From Crossaster papposus (Eukaryota > Echinodermata > Asteroidea > Velatida > Solasteridae): a stretch of DNA of 64,000 nucleotides. Positions within the stretch are counted from its first letter, which is position 1; each line of letters opens with the position of its first letter. The notes under the pieces were generated by a model that saw only the letters and a program-made list of their open reading frames with translations, was not told the DNA's origin and searched no databases. The DNA is taken from NCBI GenBank assembly GCA_037893245.1, contig JBAIAA010000094.1, forward strand, positions 1,426,001-1,490,000, written 5' to 3'. This document shows, piece after piece, positions 36,691 through 50,107 of the stretch. Made by a program: the position numbers and the translations under genes.

Positions 36691-39600
36691 GTGTGTATCT
36701 ATGTACACGTGTATTGTCGCATAGGCCTATGCCGTCAGTGCCCTGACGCATGAGTCTCACGGTTTGGGTTTTTTCCAGTGGGAAATTTGGCAATAGTTTG
36801 GCTCCGATGTCGACCTGGTGAGTGTCTCTTCATTCTCGAACAACGTTGAGGTTCGCAGCTCAAATATAAGTAGAGAAAATTATCCTCATTCGCAGCCACC
36901 TTTTCTGATGTGTATGTTTGTACACTTGTATTGCCGCATAGGCCTATGCCGTCAGTGCCCTGACGCATGAGTCTCACGGTTTGGGTTTTTTTCAGTGAGA
37001 AATTTGGCAATATTTTGGCTCCGATGTCGAGCTGGTGAGTGTCTCGTCATTCTCGAACAACGTTGAGGTTCTCAGCTCAGATATAAGTCAAGAAAATTAT
37101 CCTCATTCGCAGCCACCTTTTCTTATGTGTATGTGTGTACACGTGTATTGCCGCATAGGCCTATGCCTCCAGTGGCCTGCCGCATGAGTCGCACAGTTTG
37201 GGTTCTTTCTATTGAGAAATTTGGCAATATTTTGGCTCAGATGTTGAGCTGGTGAGTGTCTCTTCATTCTCGAACAACGTTGAGGTTCGCAGCTCAAATA
37301 TAAGTCGAGAAAATTATCCTCATTCGCAGCCATGTTTTCTTATGTGTATCTATGTACACGAGTATTGCCGCATTGGCCTAGGTCGCCAGTGCCCTGACGC
37401 ATGAGTCTCACAGTTTGGGTTCTTTTCATTGGGAAATTTGGCAATATTTTGGCTCAGATGTCGAGCTGGTGAGTATTTCTTCATTCTCGAACAACGTTGA
37501 GGTTCGCAGATCAAATATAAGTCGAGAAAATTATTCTCATTCGCAGCCAACTTTTCTGATGTGTATGTTTGTACACTTGTATTGCCGCATAGGCCTATGC
37601 CGTCAGTGCCCTGACGCATGAGTCTCACGGTTTGGGTTTTTTCCAGTGAGAAATTTGGCAATATTTTGGCTCCGATGTCGAGCTGGTGAGTGTCTCGTCA
37701 TTCTCGAACAACGTTGAGGTTCTCAGCTCAAATATAAGTCGAGAAAATTATCCTCATTCGCAGCCACCTTTACTGATGTGTATGTTTGTACACGTGTATT
37801 GCCGCATTGGCCTATACCGCCTGTTCCCTGACGCATGAGTCTCACAGTTTGGGTTCTTTCTATTGAGAAATTTAGCAAAATATTTTGGCTCCGATGTCGA
37901 GCTGGTGAGTGTCTCTTCATTCTCGAACAACGTTGAGGTTCGCAGCTCAAATATAAGTCGAGAAAATTATCCTCATTCGCAGCCATGTTTTCTTATGTGT
38001 ATCTGTGTACACGAGTATTGTCGCATTGGCCTAGGTCGCCAGTGCCCTGACGCATGAGTCTCACAGTTTGGGTTCTTTTCATTGGGAAATTTGGCAATAT
38101 TTTGGCTCAGATGTCGAGCTGGTGAGTATTTCTTCATTCTCGAACAACGTTGAGGTTCGCAGATCAAATATAAGTCGAGAAAATTATCCTCATTCGCAGC
38201 CACCTTTTCTGATGTGTATGTTTGTACACTTGTATTGCCGCATAGGCCTATGCCGTCAGTGCCCTGACGCATGGGTCTCACGGTTTGGGGTTTTTCCAGG
38301 GAGAAATTTTTGCAATATTTTGGCTCAGATGTCGACCTGGTGAGTGTCTCTTCATTCTCGAACAACGTTGAGGTTCGCAGCTCAGATATAAGTCGAGAAA
38401 ATTAACCTCATTCCTAGCCATGTTTTCTTGTGTGTATCTATGTACACGTGAATTGCCGCATAGGCCTATGCCGTCAGTGCCCTGACGCATGAGTCTCACA
38501 GTTTGGGTTCTTTCCATTGAGAGATTTGGCAATATTTTGGCTCAGATGTCGAGCTGATGAGTGTCTCTTCATTCTCGAACAACCTTGAGGTTCGCAGCTC
38601 CAATATAAGTCGAGAAAATTGTCATCATTGGCAGCCACCTTTTCTTAGGTGTATCTATGTACACGTGTATTGGCGCATTGGCCTATGCCGCCAGTGTCCT
38701 GACGCATGAGTCTCACAGTTTTGGGTTCTTTCCATTGAGAAATTTGGCAATATTTTGGCTCAGATGTCGAGCTGGTGAGTATTTCTTCATTCTCGAACAA
38801 CGTTGAGGTTCGCAGATCAAATATAAGTCGAGAAAATTATCCTCATTCGCAGCCACCTTTTCTGATGTGTATGTTTGTACACTTGTATTTCCGCATAGGC
38901 CTATGCCGTCAGTGCCCTGACGCATGGGTCTCACGGTTTGGTTTTTTTCCAGTGAGAAATTTGGCAATATTTTGGCTCAGATGTCGACCTGGTGAGTGTC
39001 TCTTCATTCTCGAACAACGTTGAGGTTCGCAGCTCAGATATAAGTCGAGAAAATTAACCTCATTCCTAGCCATGTTTTCTTGTGTGTATCTATGTACACG
39101 TGAATTGCCGCATAGGCCTATGCCGTCAGTGCCCTGACGCATGAGTCTCACAGTTTGGGTTCTTTCCATTGAGAGATTTGGTAATATTTTGGCTCAGATG
39201 TCGAGCTGATGAGTGTCTCTTCATTCTCGAACAACCTTGAGGTTCGCAGCTCCAATATAAGTCGAGAAAATTGTCATCATTGGCAGCCACCTTTTCTTAT
39301 GTGTATGTTTGTACACGTGTATTGCCGCATAAGCCTATGCCGTCAGTGCCCTGACGCATGGGTCTCACGGTTTGGGTTTTTTTCCAGTGAGAAATTTGGC
39401 AATATTTTGGCTCCGATGTCGAGCTGGTGAGTGTCTCGTCATTCTCGAACAACGTTGAGGTTCTCAGCTAAGATATAAGTCGAGAAAATTGTCCTCATTC
39501 GCAGCCACCTTTTCTGATGTGTATGTGTGTACACGTGTATTGCCGCATTGGCCTATTCCGCCAGTGGCCTGACGCATGAGTCTCACGATTTGGGTTTTTT

Positions 39601-42186
39601 CCAGTGAGAAATTTGGCAATATTTTGGCTCAGATGTCGAGCTGGTGAGTGTCTCTTCATTCTCGAACAAAGTTGAGGTTCGCAGCCCAGATATAAGTCGA
39701 GAAAATTATCCTCATTCGCAGCCATGTTTCCTTATGTGTTTCTATGTACACGTGTATTGCCGTATTGGCCTATGCCGCCAGTTCCCTAACGCATGAGTCT
39801 CACAGTTTGGGTTCTTTCTATTGAGAAATTTGGCAATTTTTTGGCTGAGATGTCGAGCTGGTGAGTGTCTCTTCATTCTCGAACAACGTTGAGGTTCGCA
39901 GCTGAGATATAAGTCGAGAAAATTATCCTCATTCGCAGCCACCTTTTCTTATGTGTATGTTTGTACACGTGTATTGCCGCATTGGCCTATGCCGCCAGTG
40001 CCCTGACGCATGAGTCTCACAGTTTGGGTTCTTTCTATTGAGAAATTTGGCTATATTTTGGCTCCGATGTCGAGCTGGTGAGTGTCTCTTCATTCTCGAG
40101 CAACGTTGAGGTTCGCAGCTCTAATATAAGTCGAGAAAATTATCCTCATTCGCAGCCACCTTTTCTGATGTGTATGTTTGTACACTTGTATTGCCGCATA
40201 GGCCTATGCCGTCAGTGCCCTGACGCATGAGTCTCACGGTTTGTTTGTTTTTCAGTGAGAAATCTGGCAATACTCTGGCTCCGATGTCGAGCTGGTGAGT
40301 GTCTCTTCATTCTCGAACAACGTTGAGGTTCGCAGCTCAGATATAAGTCGAGAAAATTATCCTCATTCGCAGCCATGTTTTCTTATGTGTATCTATGTAC
40401 ACGTGTATTGCCGCATTGGCCTAGGTCGCCAGTGCCCTGACGCATGAGTCTCACAGTTTGGGTTCTTTCCATTGAGAAATTTGGCAATATTGTGGCTCAG
40501 ATGTCGACCTGGTGAGTGTCTCGTCATTCTCGAACAACGTTGAGGTTTTCAGCTCAGATATAAGTCAAGGAAATTATCCTCATTCGCAGCCACCTTTTCT
40601 TATGTGTATGTTTGTACACGTGTATTGCCGCATAGGCCTATGCCGCCAGTGGCCTGACGCATGAGTCTCACAGTTTGGGTTCTTTCCATTGAGAGATTTG
40701 GCAATATTTTGTCTAAGATGTCGAGCTGGTGAATGTCTCTTCATTCTCGAACAACGTTGAGGTTCGCAGCTCAGATATAAGTCGAGAAAATTATCCTCAT
40801 TCGCAGCCATGTTTTCTTATGTGTATGTTTGTAAACGTGTATTGCCGCATAGGCCTATGCCGCCAGTGGCCTGACGCATGAGTCTCACGGTTTGGCATTT
40901 TTCCAGTGAGACATTTGGCAATATTTTGGCTCAGATGTCGACCTGGTGAGTGTCTCTTCATTCTCGAACAACGTTGAGGTTCGCAGCTCAGATATAAGTC
41001 GAGAAAATTAACCTCATTCGCAGCCATGTTTTCTTGTGTGTATCTATGTACACATGTATTGTCGCATAGGCCTATGCCGTCAGTGCCCTGACGCATGAGT
41101 GTCACGGTTTGGGTTTTTTTCAGTGAGAAATTTGGCAATAGTTTGGCTCCGATGTCGACCTGGTGAGTGTCTCTTCATTCTCGAACAACGTTGAGGTTCG
41201 AAGCTCAAATATAAGTAGAGAAAATTATCCTCATTCGCAGCCATGTTTTTTTATGTGTATCTATGTACACGAGTATTGCCGCATTGGCCTAGGTCGCCAG
41301 TGCCCTGACGCATGAGTCTCACAGTTTGGGTTCTTTTCATTGGGAAATTTGGCAATATTTTGGCTCAGATGTCGAGCTGGTGAGTATCTCTTCATTCTCG
41401 AACAACGTTGAGGTTCCCAGCTAAGATAAAAGTCGAGAAAATAATCCTCATTCGCAGCCACCTTTTCTGATGTGTGTGTTTGTTCACGTGTATTGCCGCA
41501 TTGGCCTATGCCGCCAGTGCCCTGACGCATGAGTTTCACAGTTTGGGTTCTTTCTATTGAAAAATTTGTCAATATTTTGGCTCCGATGTTGAGCTGGTGA
41601 ATGTCTCTTCATTCTCGAACAACGTTGAGGTTCGCAGCTCAAATATAAGTCGAGAAAATTATTCTCATTCGCAGCCATGTTTTCTTATGTGTATCTATGT
41701 ACACGAGTATTGCCGCATTGGCCTAGGTCGCCAGTGCCCTGACGCATGAGTCTCACAGTTTGGGTTCTTTTCATTGGGAAATTTGGTAATATTTTGGCTC
41801 AGATGTCGAGCTGGTGAGTATCTCTTCGTTCTCGAACAACGTTGAGGTTCCCAGCTAAGATAAAAGTCGAGAAAATAATCCTCATTCGCAGCCACCTTTT
41901 CTGATGTGTATGTTTGTACACGTGTATTGCCGCATTGGCCTATGCCGCCAGTGCCCTGACGCATGAGTCTCACAGTTTGGGTTCTTTCCATTGAGAGATT
42001 TGGCAATATTTTGGCTCAGATGTCGAGCTGATGAGTGTCTCTTCATTCTCGAACAACCTTGAGGTTCGCAGCTCCAATATAAGTCGAGAAAATTGTCATC
42101 ATTGGCAGCCACCTTTTCTTAGGTGTATCTATGTACACGTGTATTGCCGCATTGGCCTATGCCGCCAGTGTCCTGACGCATGAGTC

Positions 42187-42838
42187 TCACAGTTTTGGGT
42201 TCTTTCCATTGAGAAATTTGGCAATATTTTGGCTCAGATGTCGAGCTGGTGAGTATTTCTTCATTCTCGAACAACGTTGAGGTTCGCAGATCAAATATAA
42301 GTCGAGAAAATTATCCTCATTCGCAGCCACCTTTTCTGATGTGTATGTTTGTACACTTGTATTGCCGCATAGGCCTATGCCGTCAGTGCCCTGACGCATG
42401 GGTCTCACGGTTTGGGTTTTTTCCAGTGAGAAATTTGGCAATATTTTGGCTCAGATGTCGACCTGGTGAGTGTCTCTTCATTCTCGAACAACGTTGAGGT
42501 TCGCAGCTCAGATATAAGTTGAGAAAATTAAGCTCATTCCTAGCCATGTTTTCTTGTGTGTATCTATGTACACGTGAATTGCCGCATAGGCCTATGCCGT
42601 CAGTGCCCTGACGCATGAGTCTCACAGTTTGGGTTCTTTCCATTGAGAGATTTGGCAATATTTTGGCTCAGATGTCGAGCTGATGAGTGTCTCTTCATTC
42701 TCGAACAACCTTGAGGTTCGCAGCTCCAATATAAGTCGAGAAAATTGTCATCATTGGCAGCCACCTTTTCTTAGGTGTATCTATGTACACGTGTATTGGC
42801 GCATTGGCCTATGCCGCCAGTGTCCTGACGCATGAGTC
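42187..42838. repeat. Trimeric unit (652 bp), copy 1
   Basis: Three monomers plus one base recur immediately at 42839-43490. Both have the GTGAGTATTTCTT start with GCAGATCAAATATAAG, a type A monomer, and a monomer carrying CTAGCCATGTTTTCTTGTG with GTGAATTGCCGC. The extra base is in CACAGTTTTGGGTTC. Parts of this trimer also occur at 38701-39353 and 44348-44995. Confidence 0.8.
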
Positions 42839-43490
42839 TCACAGTTTTGGGTTCTTTCCATTGAGAAATTTGGCAATATTTTGGCTCAGATGTCGAGCTG
42901 GTGAGTATTTCTTTATTCTCGAACAACGTTGAGGTTCGCAGATCAAATATAAGTCGAGAAAATTATCCTCATTCGCAGCCACCTTTTCTGATGTGTATGT
43001 TTGTACACTTGTATTGCCGCATAGGCCTATGCCGTCAGTGCCCTGACGCATGGGTCTCACGGTTTGGGTTTTTTCCAGTGAGAAATTTGGCAATATTTTG
43101 GCTCAGATGTCGACCTGGTGAGTGTCTCTTCATTCTCGAACAACGTTGAGGTTCGCAGCTCAGATATAAGTCGAGAAAATTAACCTCATTCCTAGCCATG
43201 TTTTCTTGTGTGTATCTATGTACACGTGAATTGCCGCATAGGCCTATGCCGTCAGTGCCCTGACGCATGAGTCTCACAGTTTGGGTTCTTTCCATTGAGA
43301 GATTTGGCAATATTTTGGCTCAGATGTCGAGCTGATGAGTGTCTCTTCATTCTCGAACAACCTTGAGGTTCGCAGCTCCAATATAAGTCGAGAAAATTGT
43401 CATCATTGGAGGCCACCTTTTCTGATGGGTATGTTTGTACACGTGTATTGCCGCATAGGCCTATGCCGTCAGTGCCCTGACGCATGGGTC
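42839..43490. repeat. Trimeric unit (652 bp), copy 2
   Basis: This tandem copy of 42187-42838 is identical at the sampled variants except for substitutions such as TCTTTATTC for TCTTCATTC near 42910. The end of the copy runs into the next unit, which carries CATTGGAGGCCACC. Confidence 0.78.
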
Positions 43491-44772
43491 TCACGGTTTG
43501 GGGTTTTTTCCAGTGAGAAATTTGGCAATATTTTGGCTCCGATGTCGAGCTGGTGAGTGTCTCGTCATTCTCGAACAACGTTGAGGTTCTCAGCTCAGAT
43601 ATAAGTCGAGAAAATTGTCCTCATTCGCAGCCACCTTTTCTGATGTGTATGTGTGTACACGTGTATTGCCGCATTGGCCTATTCCGCCAGTGGCCTGACG
43701 CATGAGTCTCACGGTTTGGGTTTTTTCCAGTGAGAAATTTGGCAATATTTTGGCTCAGATGTCGAGCTGGTGAGTGTCTCTTCATTCTCGAACAAAGTTG
43801 AGGTTCGCAGCCCAGATATAAGTCGAGAAAATTATCCTCATTCGCAGCCATGTTTCCTTATGTGTTTCTATGTACACGTGTATTGCCGCATTGGCCTATG
43901 CCGCCAGTTCCCTGACGCATGAGTCTCACAGTTTGGGTTCTTTCCATTGAGAAATTTGGCAATATTTTGGCTCAGATGTCGAGCTGGTGAGTATTTCTTC
44001 ATTCTCGAACAACGTTGAGGTTCGCAGATCAAATATAAGTCGAGAAAATTATCCTCATTCGCAGCCACCTTTTCTGATGTGTATGTTTGTACACTTGTAT
44101 TGCCGCATAGGCCTATGCCGTCAGTGCCCTGACGCATGAGTCTCACAGTTTGGGTTCTTTCCATTGAGAGATTTGGCAATATTTTGGCTCAGATGTCGAG
44201 CTGATGAGTGTCTCTTCATTCTCGAACAACCTTGAGGTTCGCAGCTCCAATATAAGTCGAGAAAATTGTCATCATTGGCAGCCACCTTTTCTTAGGTGTA
44301 TCTATGTACACGTGTATTGGCGCATTGGCCTATGCCGCCAGTGTCCTGACGCATGAGTCTCACAGTTTTGGGTTCTTTCCATTGAGAAATTTGGCAATAT
44401 TTTGGCTCAGATGTCGAGCTGGTGAGTATTTCTTTATTCTCGAACAACTTTGAGGTTCGCAGATCAAATATAAGTCGAGAAAATTATCCTCATTCGCAGC
44501 CACCTTTTCTGATGTGTATGTTTGTACACTTGTATTGCCGCATAGGCCTATGCCGTCAGTGCCCTGACGCATGGGTCTCACGGTTTGGGTTTTTTCCAGT
44601 GAGAAATTTGGCAATATTTTGGCTCAGATGTCGACCTGGTGAGTGTCTCTTCATTCTCGAACAACGTTGAGGTTCGCAGCTCAGATATAAGTCGAGAAAA
44701 TTAACCTCATTCCTAGCCATGTTTTCTTGTGTGTATCTATGTACACGTGAATTGCCGCATAGGCCTATGCCG
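43252..44772. repeat. Heptameric unit (1,521 bp), copy 1
   Basis: Seven monomers plus 2 bp recur at 44773. Shared markers include CATTGGAGGCCACCTTTTC with CTGATGGGTATG (near 43407 and 44928), GTGTCTCGTCATTC, CCTATTCCGCCAGTGG, GAACAAAGTTGAGG with GCAGCCCAGATATAAG, and CATGTTTCCTTATGTGTTT. After 44773 the unit is repeated in a shorter 1,086-bp (five-monomer) form beginning at 45859, so two monomers were lost or gained. Confidence 0.8.
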
Positions 44773-45858
44773 TCAGTGCCCTGACGCATGAGTCTCACAG
44801 TTTGGGCTCTTTCCATTGAGAGATTTGGCAATATTTTGGCTCAGATGTCGAGCTGATGAGTGTCTCTTCATTCTCGAACAACCTTGAGGTTCGCAGCTCC
44901 AATATAAGTCGAGAAAATTGTCATCATTGGAGGCCACCTTTTCTGATGGGTATGTTTGTACACGTGTATTGCCGCATAGGCCTATGCCGTCAGTGCCCTG
45001 ACGCATGGGTCTCACGGTTTGGGTTTTTTTCCAGTGAGAAATTTGGCAATAGTTTGGCTCCGATGTCGAGCTGGTGAGTGTCTCGTCATTCTCGAACAAC
45101 GTTGAGGTTCTCAGCTCAGATATAAGTCGAGAAAATTGTCCTCATTCGCAGCCACCTTTTCTGATGTGTATGTGTGTACACGTGTATTGCCGCATTGGCC
45201 TATTCCGCCAGTGGCCTGACGCATGAGTCTCACGGTTTGGGTTTTTTCCAGTGAGAAATTTGGCAATATTTTGGCTCAGATGTCGAGCTGGTGAGTGTCT
45301 CTTCATTCTCGAACAAAGTTGAGGTTCGCAGCCCAGATATAAGTCGAGAAAATTATCCTCATTCGCAGCCATGTTTCCTTATGTGTTTCTATGTACACGT
45401 GTATTGCCGCATTGGCCTATGCCGCCAGTTCCCTGACGCATGAGTCTCACAGTTTGGGTTCTTTCCATTGAGAAATTTGGCAATATTTTGGCTCAGATGT
45501 CGAGCTGGTGAGTATTTCTTCATTCTCGAACAACGTTGAGGTTCGCAGATCAAATATAAGTCGAGAAAATTATCCTCATTCGCAGCCACCTTTTCTGATG
45601 TGTATGTTTGTACACTTGTATTGCCGCATAGGCCTATGCCGTCAGTGCCCTGACGCATGGGTCTCACGGTTTGGGTTTTTTCCAGTGAGAAATTTGGCAA
45701 TATTTTGGCTCAGATGTCGACCTGGTGAGTGTCTCTTCATTCTCGAACAACGTTGAGGTTCGCAGCTCAGATATAAGTCGAGAAAATTAACCTCATTCCT
45801 AGCCATGTTTTCTTGTGTGTATCTATGTACACGTGAATTGCCGCATATGCCTATGCCG
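44773..45858. repeat. Pentameric unit (1,086 bp)
   Basis: This unit recurs at 45859-46944 in part, with the same GAACAACCTTGAGG, GTGTCTCGTCATTC, CCTATTCCGCC and GAACAAAGTTGAGG order. It corresponds to the 1,521-bp unit at 43252 without the inserted trimer-like monomers. Confidence 0.75.
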
Positions 45859-46878
45859 TCAGTGCCCTGACGCATGAGTCTCACAGTTTGGGTTCTTTCC
45901 ATTGAGAGATTTGGCAATATTTTGGCTCAGATGTCGAGCTGATGAGTGTCTCTTCATTCTCGAACAACCTTGAGGTTCGCAGCTCCAATATAAGTCGAGA
46001 AAATTGTCATCATTGGCAGCCACCTTTTCTGATGTGTATGTTTGTACACGTGTATTGCCGCATAGGCCTATGCCGTCAGTGCCCTGACGCATGGGTCTCA
46101 CGGTTTGGGTTTTTTTCCAGTGAGAAATTTGGCAATATTTTGGCTCCGATGTCGAGCTGGTGAGTGTCTCGTCATTCTCGAACAACGTTGAGGTTCTCAG
46201 CTCAGATATAAGTCGAGAAAATTTTCCTCATTCGCAGCCACCTTTTCTGATGTGTATGTGTGTACACGTGTATTGCCGCATTGGCCTATTCCGCCAGTGG
46301 CCTGACGCATGAGTCTCACGGTTTGGGTTTTTTCCAGTGAGAAATTTGGCAATATTTTGGCTCAGATGTCGAGCTGGTGAGTGTCTCTTCATTCTCGAAC
46401 AAAGTTGAGGTTCGCAACCCAGATATAAGTCGAGAAAATTATCCTCATTCGCAGCCATGTTTCCTTATGTGTTTCTATGTACACGTGTATTGCCGCATTG
46501 GCCTATGCCGCCAGTTCCCTGACGCATGAGTCTCACAGTTTGGGTTCTTTCTATTGAGAAATTTGGCAATTTTTTGGCTCAGATGTCGAGCTGGTGAGTG
46601 TCTCGTCATTCTCGAACAACGTTGAGGTTCGCAGCTAAGATATAAGTCGAGAAAATTATCCTCATTCGCAGCCACCTTTTCTTATGTGTATGTTTGTACA
46701 CGTGTATTGCCGCATTGGCCTATGCCGCCAGTGCCCTGACGCATGAGTCTCACAGTTTGGGTTCTTTCTATTGAGAAATTTGGCTATATTTTGGCTCCGA
46801 TGTCGAGCTGGTGAGTGTCTCTTCATTCTCGAGCAACGTTGAGGTTCGCAGCTCAAATATAAGTCGAGAAAATTATCC

Positions 46879-48152
46879 TCATTCGCAGCCACCTTTTCTT
46901 ATGTGTATGTTTGTACACGTGTATTGCCGCATAGGCCTATGCCGCCAGTGGCCTGCCGCATGAGTCGCACAGTTTGGGTTCTTTCTATTGAGAAATTTGG
47001 CAATATTTTGGCTCAGATGTTGAGCTGGTGAGTGTCTCTTCATTCTCGAACAACGTTGAGGTTCGCAGCTCAAATATAAGTCGAGAAAATTATCCTCATT
47101 CGCAGCCATGTTTTCTTATGTGTATCTATGTACACGAGTATTGCCGCATTGGCCTAGGTCGCCAGTGCCCTGACGCATGAGTCTCACAGTTTGGGTTCTT
47201 TTCATTGGGAAATTTGGCAATATTTTGGCTCAGATGTCGAGCTGGTGAGTATTTCTTCATTCTCGAACAACGTTGAGGTTCGCAGATCAAATATAAGTCG
47301 AGAAAATTATCCTCATTCGCAGCCACCTTTTCTGATGTGTATGTTTGTACACTTGTATTGCCGCATAGGCCTATGCCGTCAGTGCCCTGACGCATGGGTC
47401 TCACGGTTTGGGTTTTTTACAGTGAGAAATTTGGCAATATTTTGGCTCAGATGTCGACCTGGTGAGTGTCTCTTCATTCTCGAACAACGTTGAGGTTCGC
47501 AGCTCAGATATAAGTCGAGAAAATTAACCTCATTCCTAGCCATGTTTTCTTGTGTGTATCTATGTACACGTGAATTGCCGCATAGGCCTATGCCGTCAGT
47601 GCCCTGACGCATGAGTCTCACAGTTTGGGTTCTTTCCATTGAGAGATTTGGCAATATTGTGGCTCAGATGTCGAGCTGGTGAGTGTCTCTTCATTCTCGA
47701 ACAACGTTGAGGTTCGCAGCTAAGATATAAGTCCATAAAATTATCCTCATTCGCAGCCACTTTTTCTTATGTGTATGTTTGTACACGTGTATTGCCGCAT
47801 TGGCCTATGCCGCCTGTGCCCTGACGCATGAGTCTCACAGTTTGGGTTCTTTCTATTGAGAAATTTAGCAAAATATTTTGGCTCCGATGTCGAGCTGGTG
47901 AGTGTCTCTTCATTCTCAAACAACGTTGAGGTTCGCAGCTCAAATATAAGTCGAGAAAATTATACTCATTCGCAGCCATGTTTTCTTATGTGTATCTATG
48001 TACACGAGTATTGCCGCATTGGCCTAGGTCGCCAGTGCCCTGACGCATGAGTCTCACAGTTTGGGTTCTTTTCAGTGAGAAATTTGGCAATATTTTGGCT
48101 CCGATGTCGAGCTGGTGAGTGTCTCGTCATTCTCGAACAACGTTGAGGTTCT
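46879..48152. repeat. Zone III segment repeated at 1,955 bp, copy 1
   Basis: Nearly six monomers recur at 48834-50107 (9 x 217 plus 2 bp downstream). Shared variants include GCCTGCCGCATGAGTCGCAC, GGGTTTTTTACAGTGAG (near 47411 and 49366), CTAGCCATGTTTTCTTGTG, AAGTCCATAAAATTATCC (near 47730 and 49685), AATTTAGCAAAATAT and TTCTTTTCAGTGAG. The match breaks at GAGGTTCTCAGCCC (48147) against GAGGTTCGCAGCTCC (50102). Confidence 0.82.
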
Positions 48153-48833
48153 CAGCCCAGATATAAGTCGAGAAAATTATCCTCATTCGCAGCCATGTTT
48201 CCTTATGTGTTTCTATGTACACGTGTATTGCCGCATTGGCCTATGCCGCCAGTTCCCTGACGCATGAGTCTCACAGTTTGGGTTCTTTCTATTGAGAAAT
48301 TTGGCAATTTTTTGGCTCAGATGTCGAGCTGGTGAGTGTCTCTTCATTCTCGAACAACGTTGAGGTTCGCAGCTAAGATATAAGTCGAGAAAATTATCCT
48401 CATTCGCAGCCACCTTTTCTTATGTGTATGTTTGTACACGTGTATTGCCGCATTGGCCTATGCCGCCAGTGCCCTGACGCATGAGTCTCACAGTTTGGGT
48501 TCTTTCTATTGAGAAATTTGGCTATATTTTGGCTCCGATGTCGAGCTGGTGAGTGTCTCTTCATTCTCGAGCAACGTTGAGGTTCGCAGCTCAAATATAA
48601 GTCGAGAAAATTATCCTCATTCGCAGCCACCTTTTCTGATGTGTATGTTTGTACACTTGTATTGCCGAATAGGCCTATGCCGTCAGTGCCCTGACGCATG
48701 AGTCTCACGGTTTGGGTTTTTTTCAGTGAGAAATTTGGCAATATTTTGGCTCCGATGTCGAGCTGGTGAGTGTCTCGTCATTCTCGAACAACGTTGAGGT
48801 TCTCAGCTCAGATATAAGTCAAGAAAATTATCC

Positions 48834-50107
48834 TCATTCGCAGCCACCTTTTCTTATGTGTATGTTTGTACACGTGTATTGCCGCATAGGCCTATGCCGC
48901 CAGTGGCCTGCCGCATGAGTCGCACAGTTTGGGTTCTTTCTATTGAGAAATTTGGCAATATTTTGGCTCAGATGTTGAGCTGGTGAGTGTCTCTTCATTC
49001 TCGAACAACGTTGAGGTTCGCAGCTCAAATATAAGTCGAGAAAATTATCCTCATTCGCAGCCATGTTTTCTTATGTGTATCTATGTACACGAGTATTGCC
49101 GCATTGGCCTAGGTCGCCAGTGCCCTGACGCATGAGTCTCACAGTTTGGGTTCTTTTCATTGGGTTATTTGGCAATATTTTGGCTCAGATGTCGAGCTGG
49201 TGAGTATTTCTTCATTCTCGAACAACGTTGAGGTTCGCAGATCAAATATAAGTCGAGAAAATTATCCTCATTCGCAGCCACCTTTTCTGATGTGTATGTT
49301 TGTACACTTGTATTGCCGCATAGGCCTATGCCGTCAGTGCCCTGACGCATGGGTCTCACGGTTTGGGTTTTTTACAGTGAGAAATTTGGCAATATTTTGG
49401 CTCAGATGTCGACCTGGTGAGTGGCTCTTCATTCTCGAACAACGTTGAGGTTCGCAGCTCAGATATAAGTCGAGAAAATTAACCTCATTCCTAGCCATGT
49501 TTTCTTGTGTGTATCTATGTACACGTGAATTGCCGCATAGGCCTATGCCGTCAGTGCCCTGACGCATGAGTCTCACAGTTTGGGTTCTTTCCATTGAGAG
49601 ATTTGGCAATATTTTGGCTCAGATGTCGAGCTGGTGAGTGTCTCTTCATTCTCGAACAACGTTGAGGTTCGCAGCTAAGATATAAGTCCATAAAATTATC
49701 CTCATTCGCAGCCACCTTTTCTTATGTGTATGTTTGTACACGTGTATTGCCGCATTGGCCTATGCCGCCTGTGCCCTGACGCATGAGTCTCACAGTTTGG
49801 GTTCTTTCTATTGCGAAATTTAGCAAAATATGTTGGCTCCGATGTCGAGCTGGTGAGTGTCTCTTCATTCTCAAACAACGTTGAGGTTCGCAGCTCAAAT
49901 ATAAGTCGAGAAAATTATCCTCATTCGCAGCCATGTTTTCTTATGTGTATCTATGTACACGAGTATTGCCGCATTGGCCTAGGTCGCCAGTGCCCTGACG
50001 CATGAGTCTCACAGTTTGGGTTCTTTTCAGTGAGAAATTTGGCAATATTTTGGCTCCGATGTCGAGCTGGTGAGTGTCTCGTCATTCTCGAACAACGTTG
50101 AGGTTCG
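48834..50107. repeat. Zone III segment repeated at 1,955 bp, copy 2
   Basis: This is the partner of 46879-48152. Differences are single substitutions such as CATTGGGTTATTTGG for CATTGGGAAATTTGG near 49165 and ATATGTTGGC for ATATTTTGGC near 49829. The preceding monomers match 46475-46890 at 1,738 bp, so copy 2 has one extra monomer just upstream. Confidence 0.8.
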
